From NCBI RefSeq assembly GCF_036636695.1, contig NZ_JAVWNW010000002.1: 64,000 nucleotides of DNA; one strand, written 5' to 3'. The notes under the pieces were generated by a model. That model did not search any database. It had not been told where the DNA came from and worked only from the letters and a program-made list of their open reading frames with translations. The position numbers and the translations under genes were made by a program. Origin of the DNA: Anaerorhabdus sp036636695 (GTDB taxonomy: Bacteria > Bacillota_I > Bacilli_A > Erysipelotrichales > Erysipelotrichaceae). Of this stretch, positions 17,020-26,241 are shown piece after piece. Each line of letters starts with the position of its first letter. Positions within the stretch are counted from its first letter, which is position 1.

Positions 17020-17536
17020 GCGTTATGGAACCGCACTTTTCGAGTTGGCAATGGAAAATAATAAAATTGATGAATGGCAAAAACAAGGTAAATTAATTCA
17101 ATCATCATTAACAGAAGAAATGGATAAGTTTTTTAATTCATATCAAATTTCTAATGAAGAGAAAAAGAATGTACTTTTAAAAGCATTCTCAACACATTTA
17201 GATTCAATGATGTTAGATTTTTTATGTTTATTAATTGATACACATCGTTTCATGGGTGTTTCTTTAATCCTAAGTAGTTTTAACACATTGTGTAATGAAG
17301 CTAAAAAGATAAAAGAAGGTCTAGTTTATTCAGCAAGACCATTAACACTAGAACAAGTTCATCAAATAGAAGAAGCAATGGAAAATCGTATTCATTCAAA
17401 ATGTGAACTAACAAATAGAATTGATGAAAGATTAATATCTGGATTCAGAGTAGTAATTGATAATGAAGTTGTTGATTCTTCAATGAAAAATAGAATTGCT
17501 TCAATGAAGAGTGAACTAATAAAAGGAACGAGGTGA
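17003..17536 (+). CDS. atpH: F-type ATP synthase subunit delta (177 aa)
   Basis: Joins the stalk to the alpha/beta hexamer. The N-terminal helical domain starts with LAERYGTALFELA, and the C-terminal domain contains RIDERLISGFRVVIDNEVVDSSMKNRI in pattern, typical of delta/OSCP (motif region near residues 131-160). It overlaps both atpF and the atpA start, so the operon is tightly coupled. Confidence 0.93.
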   Translation: MNQLAERYGTALFELAMENNKIDEWQKQGKLIQSSLTEEMDKFFNSYQISNEEKKNVLLKAFSTHLDSMMLDFLCLLIDTHRFMGVSLILSSFNTLCNEAKKIKEGLVYSARPLTLEQVHQIEEAMENRIHSKCELTNRIDERLISGFRVVIDNEVVDSSMKNRIASMKSELIKGTR

Positions 17537-19065
17537 CGTGCTTGGAACAACTTAAACCTGGAGAGATAAGTGCATTAATTAAAGAACAAATTAAGCACTA
17601 TCATGAAAAAATAGAAATGAATGATGTGGGTACAGTCATCAGCGTTGGTGATGGTATTGCGTTAATTCAAGGTTTAGAACACGCTATGGCAAGTGAACTA
17701 TTGCTTTTCCCAGGCGATGTTTATGGAATGATACTGAACTTAGAAGAGAATCATGTAGCAGCAGTATTATTAGGTGATGATATTGGAATAAAAGAAGGCG
17801 ATGAAGTAAAACGTACAAATCGTATTGTTGAAGTTCCAGTTGGTGATGGAATGTTAGGCCGTGTTGTCAATGCTCTTGGGCAACCAATTGATGGCAAGGG
17901 TGAAATTCCTTCAACAAAAACTAGACCAGTAGAACGTGTAGCACCTGGTGTTATGACAAGAAAAGGTGTTCATCAACCGTTAATGACTGGATTGAAAATT
18001 ATTGACTCAATGATTCCAATTGGAAAAGGTCAACGTGAGTTGATTATCGGGGATCGACAAACTGGTAAAACAGCTATTGCAGTCGATGCTATTTTGAATC
18101 AAAAAGGACAAAATGTGAACTGTATTTACGTAGCTATTGGGCAAAAAGCAAGTACTGTTGCTCAAATTGTTGAAAAGCTTCGTCAAAATGGTTCAATGGA
18201 TTATACAACAGTAGTTTGTGCTACTGCGAGTGAGCTTGCTCCATTACAATTCATTGCACCTTATTCTGGGTGTACAATCGGTGAAGAATGGATGGAACAA
18301 GGGAAAGATGTTTTAATCATTTATGATGACTTAAGTAAGCATGCAGTTGCTTATCGTACGATGTCACTTCTTATTCGTCGTCCACCAGGACGTGAAGCAT
18401 ATCCAGGAGATGTATTCTATTTACATTCTCGTTTACTTGAACGTGCTGCAAAATTGAATGATGAATTAGGTGGTGGTTCATTAACCGCTCTTCCAATTAT
18501 TGAAACTCAAGCTGGAGATATTTCAGCTTATATTCCTACCAATGTAATTTCAATTACAGATGGTCAAATTTTCTTGCAAACAGAATTATTTAATTCGGGT
18601 GTAAGACCAGCGGTTGATAGTGGATTATCAGTATCACGTGTTGGTTCTGCTGCGCAAACAAAGGCAATGAAAAAAGTATCTGGTTCACTAAAACTTGATT
18701 TGGCGCAATATCATGAATTACTTGCATTTACACAATTCGGTAGTGATTTAGATCCTGTTACCAAAGCAACAATTGATCATGGAGCACGTTTAACTGAATT
18801 ACTAAAACAAGGACAATATCTGCCACTAACAATGGCTTATCAAGTTTTATCACTTTATGCAGCAAAGAATGGTTTCTTAAAAGATGTTAGCGTAGAAAAA
18901 GTACATGTATTTGAAGAACAAATGCATAGATATTTCAAAACAAATCATAAAGAGTTAGTAGATGAACTTGAGTCAACGGGAACATTAAGTGACGAACTTA
19001 CCTCAAAGATTCAAGCTGCAATGGAAAAATTCTTAGAAGAATATAAACTCATGAATGAGGCTTAA
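17533..19065 (+). CDS. atpA: F-type ATP synthase subunit alpha (510 aa)
   Basis: Non-catalytic nucleotide-binding subunit of F1. Walker A is GDRQTGKTAIA, and the family motif PAVDSGLSVSRVGS is present. The start is uncertain: GTG 17533 overlaps the atpH stop and has AGGA 5 nt upstream, while TTG 17542 has GAGGTG upstream and gives the more usual N-terminus MEQLKPGEISALI. Length fits either way. Confidence 0.96.
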   Translation: MTCLEQLKPGEISALIKEQIKHYHEKIEMNDVGTVISVGDGIALIQGLEHAMASELLLFPGDVYGMILNLEENHVAAVLLGDDIGIKEGDEVKRTNRIVEVPVGDGMLGRVVNALGQPIDGKGEIPSTKTRPVERVAPGVMTRKGVHQPLMTGLKIIDSMIPIGKGQRELIIGDRQTGKTAIAVDAILNQKGQNVNCIYVAIGQKASTVAQIVEKLRQNGSMDYTTVVCATASELAPLQFIAPYSGCTIGEEWMEQGKDVLIIYDDLSKHAVAYRTMSLLIRRPPGREAYPGDVFYLHSRLLERAAKLNDELGGGSLTALPIIETQAGDISAYIPTNVISITDGQIFLQTELFNSGVRPAVDSGLSVSRVGSAAQTKAMKKVSGSLKLDLAQYHELLAFTQFGSDLDPVTKATIDHGARLTELLKQGQYLPLTMAYQVLSLYAAKNGFLKDVSVEKVHVFEEQMHRYFKTNHKELVDELESTGTLSDELTSKIQAAMEKFLEEYKLMNEA

Positions 19066-19067
19066 TT

Positions 19068-19916
19068 ATGGCACAAGGTAAGCAAGCATTAAAACAAAGA
19101 ATTCGTTCAATTAATGCGACAAAAAAAATTACAAGTGCAATGGAATTAATAGCGAATTCAAAACTTCAAAAACAAAGAAACTTAATGGAAAAAAATCGTG
19201 AGTACTCTACAGTTTTGAAAAAAACAGTTGGAGAAATACTTGCGAATAATCAAGGATTGGATAATCAGTTCTTGCAAGAAAAGAAATCAGAAAAACGTTT
19301 AACTTTCTTGTTTTGTAGTGATCTTGGTTTATGTGGTGGGTATAATTCAAATATGATGAAATTAGCCCATCAAGTATTAAACCCAAGTGATCCAGTAATT
19401 TTAATTGGAACAAAACAAATTCATTGGTTGGAGTTAAGAGAGTTTAATATTATCAATGAACATATAAGTTCAGACAATATTTCTTTTTTAGAAATTAAAA
19501 AATTAGTTCATCGAGCAATTGATATGTTTAAGAAAGATGAAGTATCTTCATTACAAGTTGTATACACTGAGTTTGTGAACACAGTTTCATTTAACCCAGT
19601 GATGGAAACTTTACTACCTTACTTTGCAAAAGGTGAAGATTTAGAGGTTAAGCGAAATAATGTTGAAACAATCTTTGAACCTAGTCCAAATGAAATTTTA
19701 AATTCATTGATTCCAATGATGTTGGAAAATGTGGTTTATAGTCTTTGGATGCAAACGAAAACAGCTGAACAAGGTTCGCGTCGTTTGGCGATGGAAAATG
19801 CGACCGACAATGCGAATGAATTAAATGATAAATTAGTACTAGCATATAACCAAGCAAGACAGGCTGCAATCACACAAGAGATTACAGAAATTGTTGCTGG
19901 GGCAGATGCTTTGTAG
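19068..19916 (+). CDS. atpG: F-type ATP synthase subunit gamma (282 aa)
   Basis: Central rotor shaft. The N-terminal helix KQRIRSINATKKITSAMELI and the C-terminal helix with AMENATDNANELND are the family signature and form the coiled coil inside the alpha/beta ring. It starts 2 nt after atpA. Confidence 0.96.
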   Translation: MAQGKQALKQRIRSINATKKITSAMELIANSKLQKQRNLMEKNREYSTVLKKTVGEILANNQGLDNQFLQEKKSEKRLTFLFCSDLGLCGGYNSNMMKLAHQVLNPSDPVILIGTKQIHWLELREFNIINEHISSDNISFLEIKKLVHRAIDMFKKDEVSSLQVVYTEFVNTVSFNPVMETLLPYFAKGEDLEVKRNNVETIFEPSPNEILNSLIPMMLENVVYSLWMQTKTAEQGSRRLAMENATDNANELNDKLVLAYNQARQAAITQEITEIVAGADAL

Positions 19917-19929
19917 AAAGGATAAAGAT

Positions 19930-21333
19930 ATGGCAAGAAATATTGGAAAAATTGTACAAGTCATTGGACCAGTTGTTGATATTCGCTATGCGAATGGTTT
20001 ATTGCCTTCGTTAAAAAATGCAGTCGAAGTAGTTAAGAGTGAAAATGAAAAACTTGTAGTTGAAGTTGCACAACACGTTGGCGATGACTGTGTTCGTTGT
20101 ATAGCAATGGGATCAACAGATGGATTGGTTCGTGGCATGGATTGTATTGATACTGAAAGTGCTATATGTGTTCCTGTAGGAGCAGAAGTTCTAGGTAGAA
20201 TGTTTAATGTGCTAGGTGAAGAAATCGATGGGTTACCACCGCTTGGCTCAGAAATAAAAAGACTACCCATTCATCGTGATGCCCCTTCATTTGAGGAACA
20301 ACAAACATCAGCTGAAATATTAGAAACAGGAATTAAAGTTATTGATTTACTATGTCCTTATGCACGTGGTGGTAAAATTGGATTATTTGGTGGAGCCGGT
20401 GTTGGTAAAACTGTATTGATGCAAGAACTTATTCACAACATTGCGAAAGAACATGGTGGTCGATCAGTTGTAGCGGGTGTGGGAGAACGTACTCGTGAAG
20501 GAAATGATATGTATCATGAAATGAAAGATTCAGGCGTTCTTGATAAAACAGTATTAGTGTATGGGCAAATGAATGAATCTCCAGGAGCTCGTATGCGTGT
20601 TGCGTTATCTGGATTAACAATGGCTGAATATTTCCGTGATTATGAAGGACAAGATGTATTGTTATTTATTGATAACATCTTCCGTTTCACGCAAGCAGGT
20701 TCAGAAGTATCAGCTCTTCTTGGACGTATGCCTTCAGCAGTAGGTTATCAACCAACGTTGGCAACAGAAATGGGACAACTTCAAGAACGTATTACTTCAA
20801 CAAGCAAAGGATCAATTACATCAGTGCAAGCAATTTATGTTCCAGCAGATGATTTAACCGATCCAGCTCCAGCAACAGCTTTTACACACTTGGATGCGAA
20901 AACAGTACTTGATCGTGGAATTGCAGCGCTAGGATTATATCCAGCAGTAGATCCACTTGAATCAAGTAGTAGAATTCTAGATCCACTTGTTGTTGGTGAA
21001 GAACATTATGCAGTTGCTCGTGGGGTACAAGCATTACTTCAACGTTATAAAGAATTACAAGATATTATCGCAATCCTTGGAATGGATGAATTAAGTGAAG
21101 AAGATAAAGTTCTTGTTAATCGCGCACGCCGTGCACGTAACTTCTTATCACAACCATTCAATGTTGCAGAACAATTTAGCGGATTAAAAGGAAGATATGT
21201 TCCACTAAAAGATACCATTCGCAGTTTTAAAGAATTACTTGCAGGTAAATATGATTATCTACCTGAACAAGCATTTACCTATGCTGGATCAATTGATGAT
21301 GTGCTTGAAAAAGCCAAACAGTTAGGTCAATAA
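19930..21333 (+). CDS. atpD: F-type ATP synthase subunit beta (467 aa)
   Basis: Catalytic subunit. Walker A is GGAGVGKTVL; the arginine-loop region and the DELSEED lever (MDELSEEDKV) are intact. Start ATG 19930 (MARNIGKIVQV) follows AAAGGA; an upstream frame from 19891 overlaps atpG and is rejected. Its TAA overlaps the atpC ATG by one base. Confidence 0.97.
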   Translation: MARNIGKIVQVIGPVVDIRYANGLLPSLKNAVEVVKSENEKLVVEVAQHVGDDCVRCIAMGSTDGLVRGMDCIDTESAICVPVGAEVLGRMFNVLGEEIDGLPPLGSEIKRLPIHRDAPSFEEQQTSAEILETGIKVIDLLCPYARGGKIGLFGGAGVGKTVLMQELIHNIAKEHGGRSVVAGVGERTREGNDMYHEMKDSGVLDKTVLVYGQMNESPGARMRVALSGLTMAEYFRDYEGQDVLLFIDNIFRFTQAGSEVSALLGRMPSAVGYQPTLATEMGQLQERITSTSKGSITSVQAIYVPADDLTDPAPATAFTHLDAKTVLDRGIAALGLYPAVDPLESSSRILDPLVVGEEHYAVARGVQALLQRYKELQDIIAILGMDELSEEDKVLVNRARRARNFLSQPFNVAEQFSGLKGRYVPLKDTIRSFKELLAGKYDYLPEQAFTYAGSIDDVLEKAKQLGQ

Positions 21334-21725
21334 TGATTCATTGCAAAATTGTAACACCACTTGGTCAATATAAAGAATGTGATACAACAATTCTTAATGT
21401 AAAAAACCAATTAGGTGAAATGGGAATATTACCTAACCATGTACCACTTGTAACAATGTTAGAAATATCTAAAATGTCTACAATTGAAGATGGTGTTAAA
21501 AATGAATATGCGATTGGTGGAGGTTTATTATACTTTCAAGATAATGAAGCTATGATTTTAGTGGATTCAATTGAAAGCAAAGATGAAATTGAAGCAGAGA
21601 GAGCATTAGCGGCTAAATTAAGAGCCGAGGAACGTTTGAATCAAGCAGATAATTCAATGGATGCTAGACGTGCAGAATTAGCCCTAAAACGTGCTATGAA
21701 TCGTCTAAAAGTAAAAGGTGAATAA
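21333..21725 (+). CDS. atpC: F-type ATP synthase subunit epsilon (130 aa)
   Basis: N-terminal beta sandwich containing GEMGILPNHVPLVTML and a C-terminal helical hairpin with KLRAEERL and ALKRAMNRLKV. Epsilon connects gamma to the c ring and can inhibit ATP hydrolysis. Length is typical. Confidence 0.95.
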   Translation: MIHCKIVTPLGQYKECDTTILNVKNQLGEMGILPNHVPLVTMLEISKMSTIEDGVKNEYAIGGGLLYFQDNEAMILVDSIESKDEIEAERALAAKLRAEERLNQADNSMDARRAELALKRAMNRLKVKGE

Positions 21726-21727
21726 AC

Positions 21728-21931
21728 ATGCTAGATTTTATTATTCGTCTCTTTGTTTACTTAGGTTGTTTTGTATTATCAATGTATGGATTAAGTAGTG
21801 TAAATTATGAAAAATTCATACGAAACGGAAAAGTAAAACAAGCACAAGTTTTATATCTTCTTGTAGCAATGGGAATCGCAAAACTTGCAGCTGAATTTTT
21901 AATGAATATTGCGTATAAAGTAATACCGTAA
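21728..21931 (+). CDS. DUF1146/YwzB-like membrane protein (67 aa)
   Basis: Two hydrophobic segments with the pattern YGLSSVNYEKFIRNGKVKQAQ between them, as in the small YwzB family that commonly follows atpC in Bacillota. Function is unknown. It starts 2 nt after atpC and is the last gene before the operon terminator. Confidence 0.8.
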   Translation: MLDFIIRLFVYLGCFVLSMYGLSSVNYEKFIRNGKVKQAQVLYLLVAMGIAKLAAEFLMNIAYKVIP

Positions 21932-21959
21932 AGTCATGACATCTTGTCGTGACTTTTTT
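21931..21959 (+). terminator. Terminator of the upp-atp operon
   Basis: AAGTCATGACA (21931-21941) pairs with TGTCGTGACTT (21945-21955) with one T-G wobble around TCT, followed by T. It begins on the last base of the YwzB-like stop. Confidence 0.88.
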
Positions 21960-21985
21960 AAATATTTAAGTTTTTAAAAAAGTGC

Positions 21986-22037
21986 TTGAAATCAATTTTT
22001 AATGAACTTATCATTCAGTTAAGGATATCCTTCAACT
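21986..22037 (+). promoter_or_regulatory. Promoter and palindrome of the beta-lactamase-fold gene
   Basis: TTGAAA (21986-21991), 17 bp, TATCAT (22009-22014). Just downstream lies the perfect palindrome AAGGATATCCTT (22021-22032), extended by AGTT and AACT with a one-base bulge. It occupies the transcription start region, as a repressor site would. Confidence 0.5.
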
Positions 22038-22055
22038 AAATAAGGAGGAAATAAA

Positions 22056-23024
22056 ATGCATCAAAAAATGATTGATGAGTTAAATCAGCACATTCTTCAA
22101 GATTATGAAAACACTGCAGGAATCATAATTATAAAGAATGGAAAAATGGAATATGAGAATTATTTCAATGGAGCCAATGTAAATAGTTCAAGTCATATTT
22201 TTTCAGCTACTAAGAGTATTGTTTCTATTTGTATTGGGATTGCTATTGATAAAGGATATATTAAAGGAGTACAAGAAAAGGTATTAAATTATTTCCCTGA
22301 TTATAAAATAAAAAGGGGAGAGAAAACAATTCAAACTGTAACATTAAAAAATATATTAACCATGACAGCTCCCTATAAATATATCTTTGCACCATACACA
22401 AAACATTTTTCAAGTAATGATTGGGTAAAAAGTTCACTAGATTATTTAGGTGGAAAAAAACCAATTGGAACATTTAGATATACCCCAATGATTGGACCAG
22501 ATATTCTAACAGGCATATTGGCAAGAACAACAAGACAATCAGTTTATGATTTTGCGAATGAAAATTTATTTGAACCTCTTAGAATTAAAGTAGAAAAAAC
22601 AATGATTCTTAAAGACAAAGAGGAACACATGAAATATCACAAAGCCAAAGAAACTAGTGTTTGGATTATGGATGAACAAGGAACGAATACGGCAGGATGG
22701 GGCTTGTCTTTATCAACGAGAGATATGGCAAAGATAGGCCAGCTTTATCTCAATGATGGAGTTTGGGAAAATAAACAAATTGTTTCATCAACTTGGATAA
22801 AAGAAAGTACAAGTGAACATAGTCGATGGGAAAAACAAAATCTAGGTTATGGTTACTTATGGTGGATAATGAAAAATGGTTTTGCGGCAGTTGGTGATGG
22901 CGGTAATGTAATCTATGTGAATAAAGAAAAAGAATTGGTTATTGCGATTAGAGGATATTTTAAACCACGATGCAAAGATAGAATTGAATTAATAGAGAAA
23001 TATATTGAACCTTTGTTCAAATAA
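22056..23024 (+). CDS. Serine hydrolase of the beta-lactamase/penicillin-binding fold (322 aa)
   Basis: Class C beta-lactamase-like family. The nucleophile is in the S-x-x-K motif S50-A-T-K53 (SATKSIVSICIG). The usual Y-x-N is replaced by FRYTPMIGPD, so the second motif is unusual. WGLSLSTRDMAKIGQLYLNDG and YGYLWW are typical of the esterase/peptidase branch. There is no signal peptide, so it is probably cytoplasmic, and antibiotic resistance is not implied. The ribosome site AAGGAGG precedes ATG 22056. Confidence 0.82.
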   Translation: MHQKMIDELNQHILQDYENTAGIIIIKNGKMEYENYFNGANVNSSSHIFSATKSIVSICIGIAIDKGYIKGVQEKVLNYFPDYKIKRGEKTIQTVTLKNILTMTAPYKYIFAPYTKHFSSNDWVKSSLDYLGGKKPIGTFRYTPMIGPDILTGILARTTRQSVYDFANENLFEPLRIKVEKTMILKDKEEHMKYHKAKETSVWIMDEQGTNTAGWGLSLSTRDMAKIGQLYLNDGVWENKQIVSSTWIKESTSEHSRWEKQNLGYGYLWWIMKNGFAAVGDGGNVIYVNKEKELVIAIRGYFKPRCKDRIELIEKYIEPLFK

Positions 23025-23166
23025 AAGATTGGCTGATTTCATATTCATTCTAGAATTTAAATAATTTGATAAATTAAAAGAAACAAAATTCTATTAATGA
23101 AAAATAAGTTGTTTCTTATATTAGAATACGATATTCTTGAAATGAACTTATCATGGGGAGGTTTGT

Positions 23167-24330
23167 ATGTTTCAATTACTATTAGCTGTCATTTATTTAG
23201 CATTCATTAGTTTGGGACTACCAGATTCATTGCTAGGATCTGCATGGCCAATTATGTATAAAGAATTTTCTGTACCGTTATCGGCAGTAGGATTAATAAC
23301 AATAATTATTGCATTAGGTACAATCATATCAAGTCTTCAAAGTGACCGTTTAACTAAAAAACTGGGAACAGGCAAAGTAACGCTATTTAGTGTCTTAATG
23401 ACGGCAATAGCATTATTTGGATTTTCAATAAGCCGTTCATTTTTATCACTATGTCTTTGGGCAATACCCTATGGGTTAGGTGCGGGAAGTGTAGATGCAT
23501 CATTGAATAATTATGTTGCACTTCACTACAAGAGTCGGCATATGAGCTGGTTACATTGTATGTGGGGAGTTGGAGCATCAATAGGTCCATACATCATGGG
23601 ATATGCACTAACAGGTGGACAAACATGGAGTGATGGATTTAGAATCATATCAATTCTTCAACTAGTTTTAACCGTAATTTTGTTGTTTAGTTTACCATTG
23701 TGGAAAAAACAAAAAAGTGACAATATCATTGAAGAAATAGAAGTAAATAAAAAGCCACTTAAGTTAAAAGAAATTATACAATTTCCAGGTGCTAAAGCAG
23801 TAATGGTTACTTTCTTTTGTTATTGTGCACTTGAATCAACAACTGGTTTATGGGCAAGTAGTTATCTTGTATTACATTGGCAAATTCATCCTGAAACAGC
23901 TGCAAGTTTTGCGAGTTTATTTTATGTAGGTATCACAGTAGGAAGAGCACTAAGTGGTTTTCTTACAATGAAATTTAATGATTCACAAATGATTCGCTTA
24001 GGTTTAGGAGTTATTGCGATAGGTGTACTAGCATTATTACTTCCTTTAGGTGAACAAGCAGCACTTGTGGGATTAATTATAATTGGTTTCGGTTGTGCTC
24101 CGGTATATCCATCTATTATTCACTCAACACCAAAACATTTCGGTAAAGACAAATCACAAGCAGTAATTGGTGTGCAAATGGCTTCAGCTTATGTAGGCGC
24201 ATGCATTATGCCACCTTTGTTTGGATTAATTGCGAACTATATCAATGTAGCTCTATTACCAGTATATTTGACTGGATTACTTATATTAATGTTTGTGATG
24301 CATGAAAAACTGATTAGGGATACAAAATAA
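23167..24330 (+). CDS. MFS transporter (387 aa)
   Basis: A twelve-helix major facilitator. The start LAFISLGLPDSLLGSAWPIMY and the DRLTKKLGTGKV loop resemble the sugar/FucP-like branch of MFS transporters in Bacillota. Residues ALESTTGLW in helix 7 match that group. Substrate is unknown. ATG follows GGGGAGG. A terminator separates it from the downstream tetR gene. Confidence 0.8.
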   Translation: MFQLLLAVIYLAFISLGLPDSLLGSAWPIMYKEFSVPLSAVGLITIIIALGTIISSLQSDRLTKKLGTGKVTLFSVLMTAIALFGFSISRSFLSLCLWAIPYGLGAGSVDASLNNYVALHYKSRHMSWLHCMWGVGASIGPYIMGYALTGGQTWSDGFRIISILQLVLTVILLFSLPLWKKQKSDNIIEEIEVNKKPLKLKEIIQFPGAKAVMVTFFCYCALESTTGLWASSYLVLHWQIHPETAASFASLFYVGITVGRALSGFLTMKFNDSQMIRLGLGVIAIGVLALLLPLGEQAALVGLIIIGFGCAPVYPSIIHSTPKHFGKDKSQAVIGVQMASAYVGACIMPPLFGLIANYINVALLPVYLTGLLILMFVMHEKLIRDTK

Positions 24331-24359
24331 AAATAGTAATATAAACATCAAATAAATTT

Positions 24360-24400
24360 AAATGTAGATACAAACAATATTTTGTTTCTACATTTTTTAT
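24360..24400 (+). terminator. Intrinsic terminator after MFS gene
   Basis: AAATGTAGA (24360-24368) pairs with TCTACATTT (24387-24395), with a further CAAA/TTTG pairing inside, and ends in a T tract. Confidence 0.75.
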
Positions 24401-24404
24401 ATTG

Positions 24405-24449
24405 TTGACAAATTCAATGACATTAATCATAATATAAACATGTTTATAT
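24405..24449 (+). promoter_or_regulatory. TetR-type promoter with 18-bp perfect palindrome
   Basis: TTGACA (24405-24410), 17 bp, CATAAT (24428-24433). The palindrome ATATAAACATGTTTATAT (24432-24449) overlaps the end of the -10 and the start site. It is the likely operator of the TetR protein encoded next. Confidence 0.8.
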
Positions 24450-24478
24450 AATTATATTTATGGAAAAGAGGTTTTATT

Positions 24479-25081
24479 GTGGCTAGAAAAATACAAATAT
24501 CAAAAGAAGTGATTTTACAAGTGGCGCTAGAAATGTTGATTCGAGATGGGTTTGCATCAGTAAATATAAAAACATTATCAAAAGAGATTGGATGTTCAAC
24601 ACAACCTTTGGTATGGCATTTTGAAAATATGGATGGATTGCGTAAAGCATTAGCACAATACGCTTTAGCATATGCGAATACTAAAATGGAACCTAAAGAT
24701 GGAAATTCAATTGAAGCTTTCAAACAAGTAGGAACAGGATTTGTGCAAATTGCATTAGAAGAACCTAACCTATTTCGTTTTCTTTATTTGGAAGGTTATA
24801 TGGGATCACCAGCAGATAATTTAGAGATGCTTATCAATGATGAAGAAAACATTGAATTAATAAAAAGAATATCAAAAGACTTAGAAATTTCTAAAAAGAA
24901 GGCGAGTAGATATTTACAAAATACAATTGTTTATACATATGGAATTGCAACACTAATTGCTATTGGAATGATTAAGACATCGCAAAAAGAAGTAATGAAA
25001 CTCGTTAATAATGCTGCCAATGCATTTTTGATACAAGAGGGAGTATTATTAGACGAACTATCTAGTAAAAAAGGGAAGTAA
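24479..25081 (+). CDS. TetR/AcrR-family regulator (200 aa)
   Basis: N-terminal helix-turn-helix KTLSKEIGCSTQPLVWHFEN (about residues 31-50) followed by a helical ligand domain. The start is GTG 24479 after AGAGG. The hydrolase gene begins 2 nt after its stop, so this regulator and the PAF-acetylhydrolase-like enzyme form one autoregulated unit behind the palindromic promoter. Confidence 0.85.
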   Translation: MARKIQISKEVILQVALEMLIRDGFASVNIKTLSKEIGCSTQPLVWHFENMDGLRKALAQYALAYANTKMEPKDGNSIEAFKQVGTGFVQIALEEPNLFRFLYLEGYMGSPADNLEMLINDEENIELIKRISKDLEISKKKASRYLQNTIVYTYGIATLIAIGMIKTSQKEVMKLVNNAANAFLIQEGVLLDELSSKKGK

Positions 25082-25083
25082 CT

Positions 25084-26193
25084 ATGAAAACAAGAAGTTT
25101 AATTTTATTAAGTGCAATAATCTTGGAACTCTTATTTATTATTTATTGCGTTTTTCAAAAATCGAATCGTGTTCCTCTTGGATATATTTGTGCTTTTTTA
25201 TCTTTCATCTTGTTGATTTGTACGGGTTGGTTGCTATTGTTTCCTAAAGTTCCATTAATTGAAACTACAGGAAAGTATGATATTAGTGAAGAAAGTACTT
25301 TTTATAAAGATACAAAAAGAGTTGAGATATACACTAGTGATGGAAGTTATCGAGAATTGCCAGTTGCATTTTGGTATCCTCAAAAACAGGAGGAGAATCA
25401 GAAATATCCACTTATATTATTTTCACATGGAAGTTTTGGAGTAAAAGAGAGCAATCTAACTCTTTATCGTGAATTGGCAAGTCATGGATACATTGTTGTT
25501 AGTATTGATCATACATATCAATGTTTTTCCACAAAACTATCAAATGGAAAAACAGTTCGGGTAAGTAGTGAATTCATGAAAGAAATTGCATCAGAGAATC
25601 CTCAAAAGAAACCAGAAGAATCGTTCATTCATTTTAAAAAATGGATGGATATTCGTTCGGGAGACATTAATTTGGTATTAGATACAATTATTGAGAATGT
25701 ATCTAATAAGAGTGAAGAACTTGATGTATATAAGTATATTGATACGACACAGATTGGATTAATTGGTCACTCGCTAGGAGGTTCTGCAGTGTTAGGTGTC
25801 GGTAGGCAGAGAGATGATATATCTGCCGTTATATCCTTGGAAGCTCCATTTCTTGCAGATATAAAAAGTGTAGATGAAAAAGGAAATTTTATTTTTGAAC
25901 AATCAGATTATCCAATTCCGGTGCTAAATATTTATTCAGATGCATCATGGAAAAATTTAAGAAATTGGAAACAATATGAAGAGAATGCTAAACTTTTAGA
26001 TATAGAATCCGAAACAATTCAAAACGTTTATTTAAAAGGCATTGGACATTTTTCACTAACAGATTTATCTTTGTCATCACCATTTTTAACAATACTATTA
26101 GATGGTGGTCATACAAAAAATAATCCACAAGAAACATTGATAGAAATCAATGAAATATGTTTATCATTTTTAAATAAATTTATGAAGAAATAA
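25084..26193 (+). CDS. Alpha/beta hydrolase, PAF-acetylhydrolase-like, membrane-anchored (369 aa)
   Basis: Two hydrophobic segments (residues about 5-23 and 33-54) tether an alpha/beta hydrolase domain. The oxyanion region is LILFSHGSFG, the nucleophile elbow is GHSLGG (in LIGHSLGGSAVLG), and the His is likely in GIGHFSLTD. This matches the platelet-activating-factor acetylhydrolase isoform II group, which cleaves short acyl esters. The true substrate is unknown. The tetR pairing suggests induction by a lipid or ester. Confidence 0.78.
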   Translation: MKTRSLILLSAIILELLFIIYCVFQKSNRVPLGYICAFLSFILLICTGWLLLFPKVPLIETTGKYDISEESTFYKDTKRVEIYTSDGSYRELPVAFWYPQKQEENQKYPLILFSHGSFGVKESNLTLYRELASHGYIVVSIDHTYQCFSTKLSNGKTVRVSSEFMKEIASENPQKKPEESFIHFKKWMDIRSGDINLVLDTIIENVSNKSEELDVYKYIDTTQIGLIGHSLGGSAVLGVGRQRDDISAVISLEAPFLADIKSVDEKGNFIFEQSDYPIPVLNIYSDASWKNLRNWKQYEENAKLLDIESETIQNVYLKGIGHFSLTDLSLSSPFLTILLDGGHTKNNPQETLIEINEICLSFLNKFMKK

Positions 26194-26206
26194 AATATTG
26201 ATAATA

Positions 26207-26238
26207 AAAGGCATATCCTCTCAAATGGATATGCCTTT
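26207..26238. terminator. Bidirectional terminator between hydrolase and carB
   Basis: A 12-bp stem, AAAGGCATATCC (26207-26218) with GGATATGCCTTT (26227-26238), serves the convergent hydrolase and carB genes. Confidence 0.85.
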
Positions 26239-26241
26239 AAA

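Noticed and set aside
22001..23154. AATGAACTTATCAT repeated before the beta-lactamase-fold and MFS genes (22001-22014, 23141-23154)
   Set aside because: The first copy includes a -10 with a good -35, but the second has no matching -35, so a shared regulatory site is not supported.
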